Shown here: piece by piece, positions 6,042 to 9,617 of the stretch
Layout of the letters: the number at the start of each line of letters is the position of its first letter
Position numbering within the stretch: position 1 is the stretch's first letter
Source: Lentisphaerota bacterium
GTDB lineage: Bacteria; Verrucomicrobiota; Kiritimatiellia; UBA8416; JAFGIZ01
NCBI GenBank assembly: GCA_016929365.1
Contig: JAFGIZ010000294.1
Span: 1-9,617 of the forward strand
Length of the DNA stretch: 9,617 bases
Direction of reading: 5' to 3'
Translations under genes and position numbers: made by a program
The notes under the pieces: model-generated
What the model was told of the DNA's origin: nothing
Databases searched by the model: none
Seen by the model: the letters and a program-made list of their open reading frames with translations, nothing else

Positions 6042-7885
6042 AGCGCCTGCTCGCCCTGACCTGCCTGGCGCTCTCCTGCTCCGCGGCCCCCGTTTGCCTG
6101 GTGCGCGGCACCGATTCGACCCCGAACGACGCCGAACGCAACGCCGCCCGCTCCGTCACGCGGCGCCTCGGCCGCTGGCTGACCGACCTGGGTATCCCCC
6201 ACGAGATCCTGGACGACGCCGCGGCCGCCCGCGGCCTGCCCTCCGGCTGCGCCGTCGCCGTCCTAGGCTATAATCCGCTCCTGCCCGATGCCGAACGCAC
6301 GGCCCTCCGCCGCTTCATCCGCGGCGGCGGCCGGTTGATCGTCTTCTATGGCGCCGATCCCGGTCTGGCCCAGAGCATGGGACTCCGGCTCGGCCGCTAT
6401 GCCGCGTCCGGTCTCGAACCGCGCTGGCGCCGGATCCGGTTTCTGGAAACCGCCCCGCCACACCTGCCCGCGACCGTGCGCCAGGATTCACGCAACATCC
6501 GTCCCGTCTACCCCGCCGGCGACGACGCCCGCGTCATCGCGCGCTGGGAGGACCTGCGCGGGAACCCGCTCGGCGATCCGGCCTGGACCGCCTCCCCGCA
6601 GGGGTTCTGGATGAGCCATATTCTGCTCGACGACGGCGATACGCCCCACAAGAAACAAATGCTGCTGGCCCTGCTCGGCGCCCTCCACCCCCCCCTCTGG
6701 GAATACGCCGCCCGATGCCGACTCGAACAGGTCCGGCCGGCTGTGCGCACCAAAGCCGGCCGCCGCGCCTACGGCGCGATCGCATCGCTCTGCGCACAGG
6801 GCCGCTACAGCCAGGTTATCGCCCGGCTGGATGTCTTCGAACGGGAACTGCTGCTCGATCGCGCCCGGCGCCATCCGCCCCGCCCCGACGAGCTCCGGGG
6901 CGTATGGAACCACTCCGCCCTGGGCCTCTACCCGGGCGACTGGGCCCGCACCGCCGGGGTCCTCTCCGCCCATGGCATAACCGACCTCTTCCTTAACGCC
7001 GCCTGGCCCGGCCTGGCGCACTATGCCAGCGCCGTCCTGCCGCGTTCGGATACGTTCCACCACTACGGCGACCAGGTCGCGGCCTGCGCCGAGGCCTCCC
7101 GCCAGGCCGGACTCCGCGTTCACGTCTGGAAGGTCTGCTGGAACCTCGACGCCGCGTCCCCGGAACGCACCGCCCGCCTGCGCCGCGCCGGACGCTGCCA
7201 GGTCGACGACCGCGGCGCCCTGCTCGACTGGCTCTGCCCGTCTCACCCCGAAAACGTCCGGCTCGAACTGGAAGCCATCACCGAAATCGCCGGGCGCTAT
7301 CCCGTGGACGGGGTCCATCTCGATTACGTCCGCCATCCCCAGGCACGCAGCTGTTTCTGCGGCGCCTGCCGCCGCGCTTTCGAAACCACCTCGGGCCAAA
7401 CCGCCGGCCGCTGGCCCGCCGACGTCATCGACGGCCCCCTCGCGGACGCGTTCCGCCGCTGGCGCGCCGCACAGTTGACCGACTTCGTACGCCGCGCCGC
7501 GGACGCGGCCCGCGGCGCGCGGCCCGGCATCCGCGTGTCCGCCGCCGTTTATGGCAATTACCCGTCCTGCATTGCCAGCATGGGCCAGGATTGGGCGGCC
7601 TGGCTGAACAACGGATTCATCGATTTCGCCTGTCCCATGAATTATACGGAGGACCTCGACACGTTCCGCGAGCTCACCCGCACGCAATGCGAGCACGTAC
7701 CGGCCCACGCGCTCTATCCCGGTATCGGCGTCACCGCCTCGCGCAGCCGCCTCGCGCCCCGCCAGGTACTCGATCAGATCGTCGCCCTCCGCGCCCTGAA
7801 CCTGCCCGGCTTCGTGCTTTTCGAACTCAACGGCGTCCTCGAAACCGAGACCCTGCCCGCCCTCCAGCCCGCCCTGGCCCCCTGA
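6038..7885 (+). CDS. Exported GHL10-family putative glycoside hydrolase with GATase-like N-terminal domain
   Basis: A 615-residue protein. The N-terminus (MKRLLALTCLALSCSA) looks like a signal peptide; whether C14 makes it a lipoprotein is uncertain because Leu at -2 is unusual. Residues about 18-220 resemble a class I glutamine-amidotransferase/flavodoxin-like fold (AVAVLGYNPLLPDAE, then FIRGGGRLIVFYG), as found ahead of glycosidases where it is usually non-catalytic. A helical linker follows. From about 287 a TIM-barrel domain of the glycosyl-hydrolase-like 10 family (PF02638 type) runs to the end: RGVWNHS at the first strand, LCPSHPENV, the DGVHLDYVRHP motif (D424, D429), CFCGACRRAF (C439, C441, C444), GQDWAAWLNNGFIDFACPMNYTED (P533-D539). 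The Asp residues are candidates for catalysis; substrate is not known for this family. The start overlaps the LysM gene's stop by ATGA, arguing for a joint envelope role. It ends 27 bp from the convergent isocitrate dehydrogenase gene. Confidence 0.88.
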   Translation: MKRLLALTCLALSCSAAPVCLVRGTDSTPNDAERNAARSVTRRLGRWLTDLGIPHEILDDAAAARGLPSGCAVAVLGYNPLLPDAERTALRRFIRGGGRLIVFYGADPGLAQSMGLRLGRYAASGLEPRWRRIRFLETAPPHLPATVRQDSRNIRPVYPAGDDARVIARWEDLRGNPLGDPAWTASPQGFWMSHILLDDGDTPHKKQMLLALLGALHPPLWEYAARCRLEQVRPAVRTKAGRRAYGAIASLCAQGRYSQVIARLDVFERELLLDRARRHPPRPDELRGVWNHSALGLYPGDWARTAGVLSAHGITDLFLNAAWPGLAHYASAVLPRSDTFHHYGDQVAACAEASRQAGLRVHVWKVCWNLDAASPERTARLRRAGRCQVDDRGALLDWLCPSHPENVRLELEAITEIAGRYPVDGVHLDYVRHPQARSCFCGACRRAFETTSGQTAGRWPADVIDGPLADAFRRWRAAQLTDFVRRAADAARGARPGIRVSAAVYGNYPSCIASMGQDWAAWLNNGFIDFACPMNYTEDLDTFRELTRTQCEHVPAHALYPGIGVTASRSRLAPRQVLDQIVALRALNLPGFVLFELNGVLETETLPALQPALAP

Positions 7886-7912
7886 ACCTCCGGCCGGCGG
7901 CGCACCGTCAGC

Positions 7913-9142
<1,230 letters not shown>

Positions 9143-9146
9143 CGCG

Positions 9147-9154
9147 CTCCCCCC
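9147..9154 (-). promoter_or_regulatory. Ribosome-binding site of icd
   Basis: On the minus strand GGGGGGAG lies four bases before the ATG at 9142. It is a purine-rich Shine-Dalgarno-like stretch at slightly short spacing, and it favours this ATG over the in-frame ATG seven codons further on. Confidence 0.45.
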
Positions 9155-9193
9155 GCGGCGGCGCCCGGCCGCCTGTTTGCGTCCGCCCGGATG

Positions 9194-9617
9194 CTACCCT
9201 GCTGCCTGCAGCACGCCTCCGGACAACACCAGCTTCTTCTCCCGTTCGCTCAACACCGTCTTGACGCGGAATGCTCCGCCCTGCGTCTCGTTCCGGACCA
9301 CGGCCCTTCCGTCGCCCGCGAGCGCCTCGCGCGCGCCCGCAATCGCCAGGCGGGCGCCCTGTTGCACCCCCTCGTAATCCGCGGGATTTTCGAAAAGAAG
9401 CGGCACGATACCGAAATTCACCAGGTTGGCCATGTGAATCCGCTCGAACGACTTGGCGATCACGGCCTTGACGCCCAGCGCCATCGGGCACAAGGCGGCA
9501 TGTTCCCGGCTGGAACCCTGTCCGTAAGAATCGCCCGCCACGATCAGGTTGCCCACGCCCGCATCGCGGTTCTTCGCGGCGCGCTCCGCAAACGTCGGAT
9601 CGACCCCTTCGAACACG
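9194..9617 (-). CDS. Aconitate hydratase, C-terminal (swivel) domain, truncated at window edge
   Basis: Isomerises citrate to isocitrate in the TCA cycle, supplying the substrate of the downstream isocitrate dehydrogenase. Only about 140 C-terminal residues are in the window; the frame is open to the right edge, and the GTG at 9616 is just an internal Val. Recognised from VFEGVDPTFAERA, then the swivel-domain signature GDSYGQGSSREHAALCPMALGVKAVIAKSFERIHMANLVNFGIVPL, which contains the substrate-binding SSR. The end of the protein (KTVLSEREKKLVLSGGVL) fits the C-terminus of single-chain, mitochondrial-type aconitases. The iron-sulfur cysteines lie in the missing part. The related 3-isopropylmalate dehydratase small subunit is less likely given this motif and the icd neighbour. 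Stop is TAG at 9194-9196. Confidence 0.93.
   Translation of the reverse strand, partial: VFEGVDPTFAERAAKNRDAGVGNLIVAGDSYGQGSSREHAALCPMALGVKAVIAKSFERIHMANLVNFGIVPLLFENPADYEGVQQGARLAIAGAREALAGDGRAVVRNETQGGAFRVKTVLSEREKKLVLSGGVLQAAG

Noticed and set aside
6488..7708. 406-codon minus-strand frame opposite the GHL10 gene
   Set aside because: No recognisable domain; the sense strand carries conserved GHL10 motifs.
7886..7912. Bidirectional terminator between the convergent hydrolase and icd genes
   Set aside because: The 27-bp gap holds a CCGGCCGG palindrome but no loop-bearing stem and no T-run on either strand.

Overview
The window is a very GC-rich stretch of a bacterial chromosome. Most codons end in C or G. 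A lipobox lipoprotein, an O-antigen-ligase-type membrane enzyme and a secreted repeat protein point to a Gram-negative (diderm) host. The combination of SBBP repeats, a DUF7948-type domain, a formylglycine-enzyme-like domain and a GHL10-type hydrolase is most at home in the PVC group (Verrucomicrobiota, Kiritimatiellota, Planctomycetota) or in Acidobacteriota. That placement is inference; no RNA gene or other taxonomic marker is present.

Layout: five genes and one or two edge fragments account for almost everything. (1) 1-3576, plus strand, cut off at the left edge: a large secreted or surface repeat protein. In order it has a proline-rich segment, a DUF7948-like domain, seven SBBP repeats, a formylglycine-enzyme-like (SUMF1) domain without the catalytic cysteines, and a proline-rich tail ending in a 21-bp tandem repeat. 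(2) 3632-5446, plus: a polytopic O-antigen ligase/polymerase-type (Wzy_C) protein with a C-terminal TPR-like region. (3) 5508-6041, plus: a LysM lipoprotein with a long coiled coil. (4) 6038-7885, plus: an exported GHL10-family putative glycoside hydrolase, overlapping gene 3 by ATGA. (5) 7913-9142, minus: NADP-dependent isocitrate dehydrogenase. (6) 9194-9617, minus, cut off at the right edge: the C-terminal domain of aconitase.

The plus-strand genes form a cell-envelope block: a secreted repeat protein, a glycan ligase/polymerase, a peptidoglycan-binding lipoprotein and a carbohydrate-active enzyme. A candidate promoter just ahead of the LysM gene suggests that genes 3 and 4 are a separate two-gene operon. 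Its -10 lies so close to the ATG that the mRNA may be leaderless. The minus-strand genes are consecutive TCA-cycle steps (citrate to isocitrate to 2-oxoglutarate), probably co-transcribed from outside the window. They converge on the envelope block with only 27 bp between stop codons.

I see no convincing new defence or mobile system. The items most worth a second look are the SBBP/SUMF1 fusion with a degenerate active site, the 7-bp-unit repeat at the end of the ligase gene, the probable leaderless promoter, and a 20-codon reading frame that exactly bridges genes 1 and 2. No stretch longer than 300 bases lacks a gene; the longest spacer is 61 bp.
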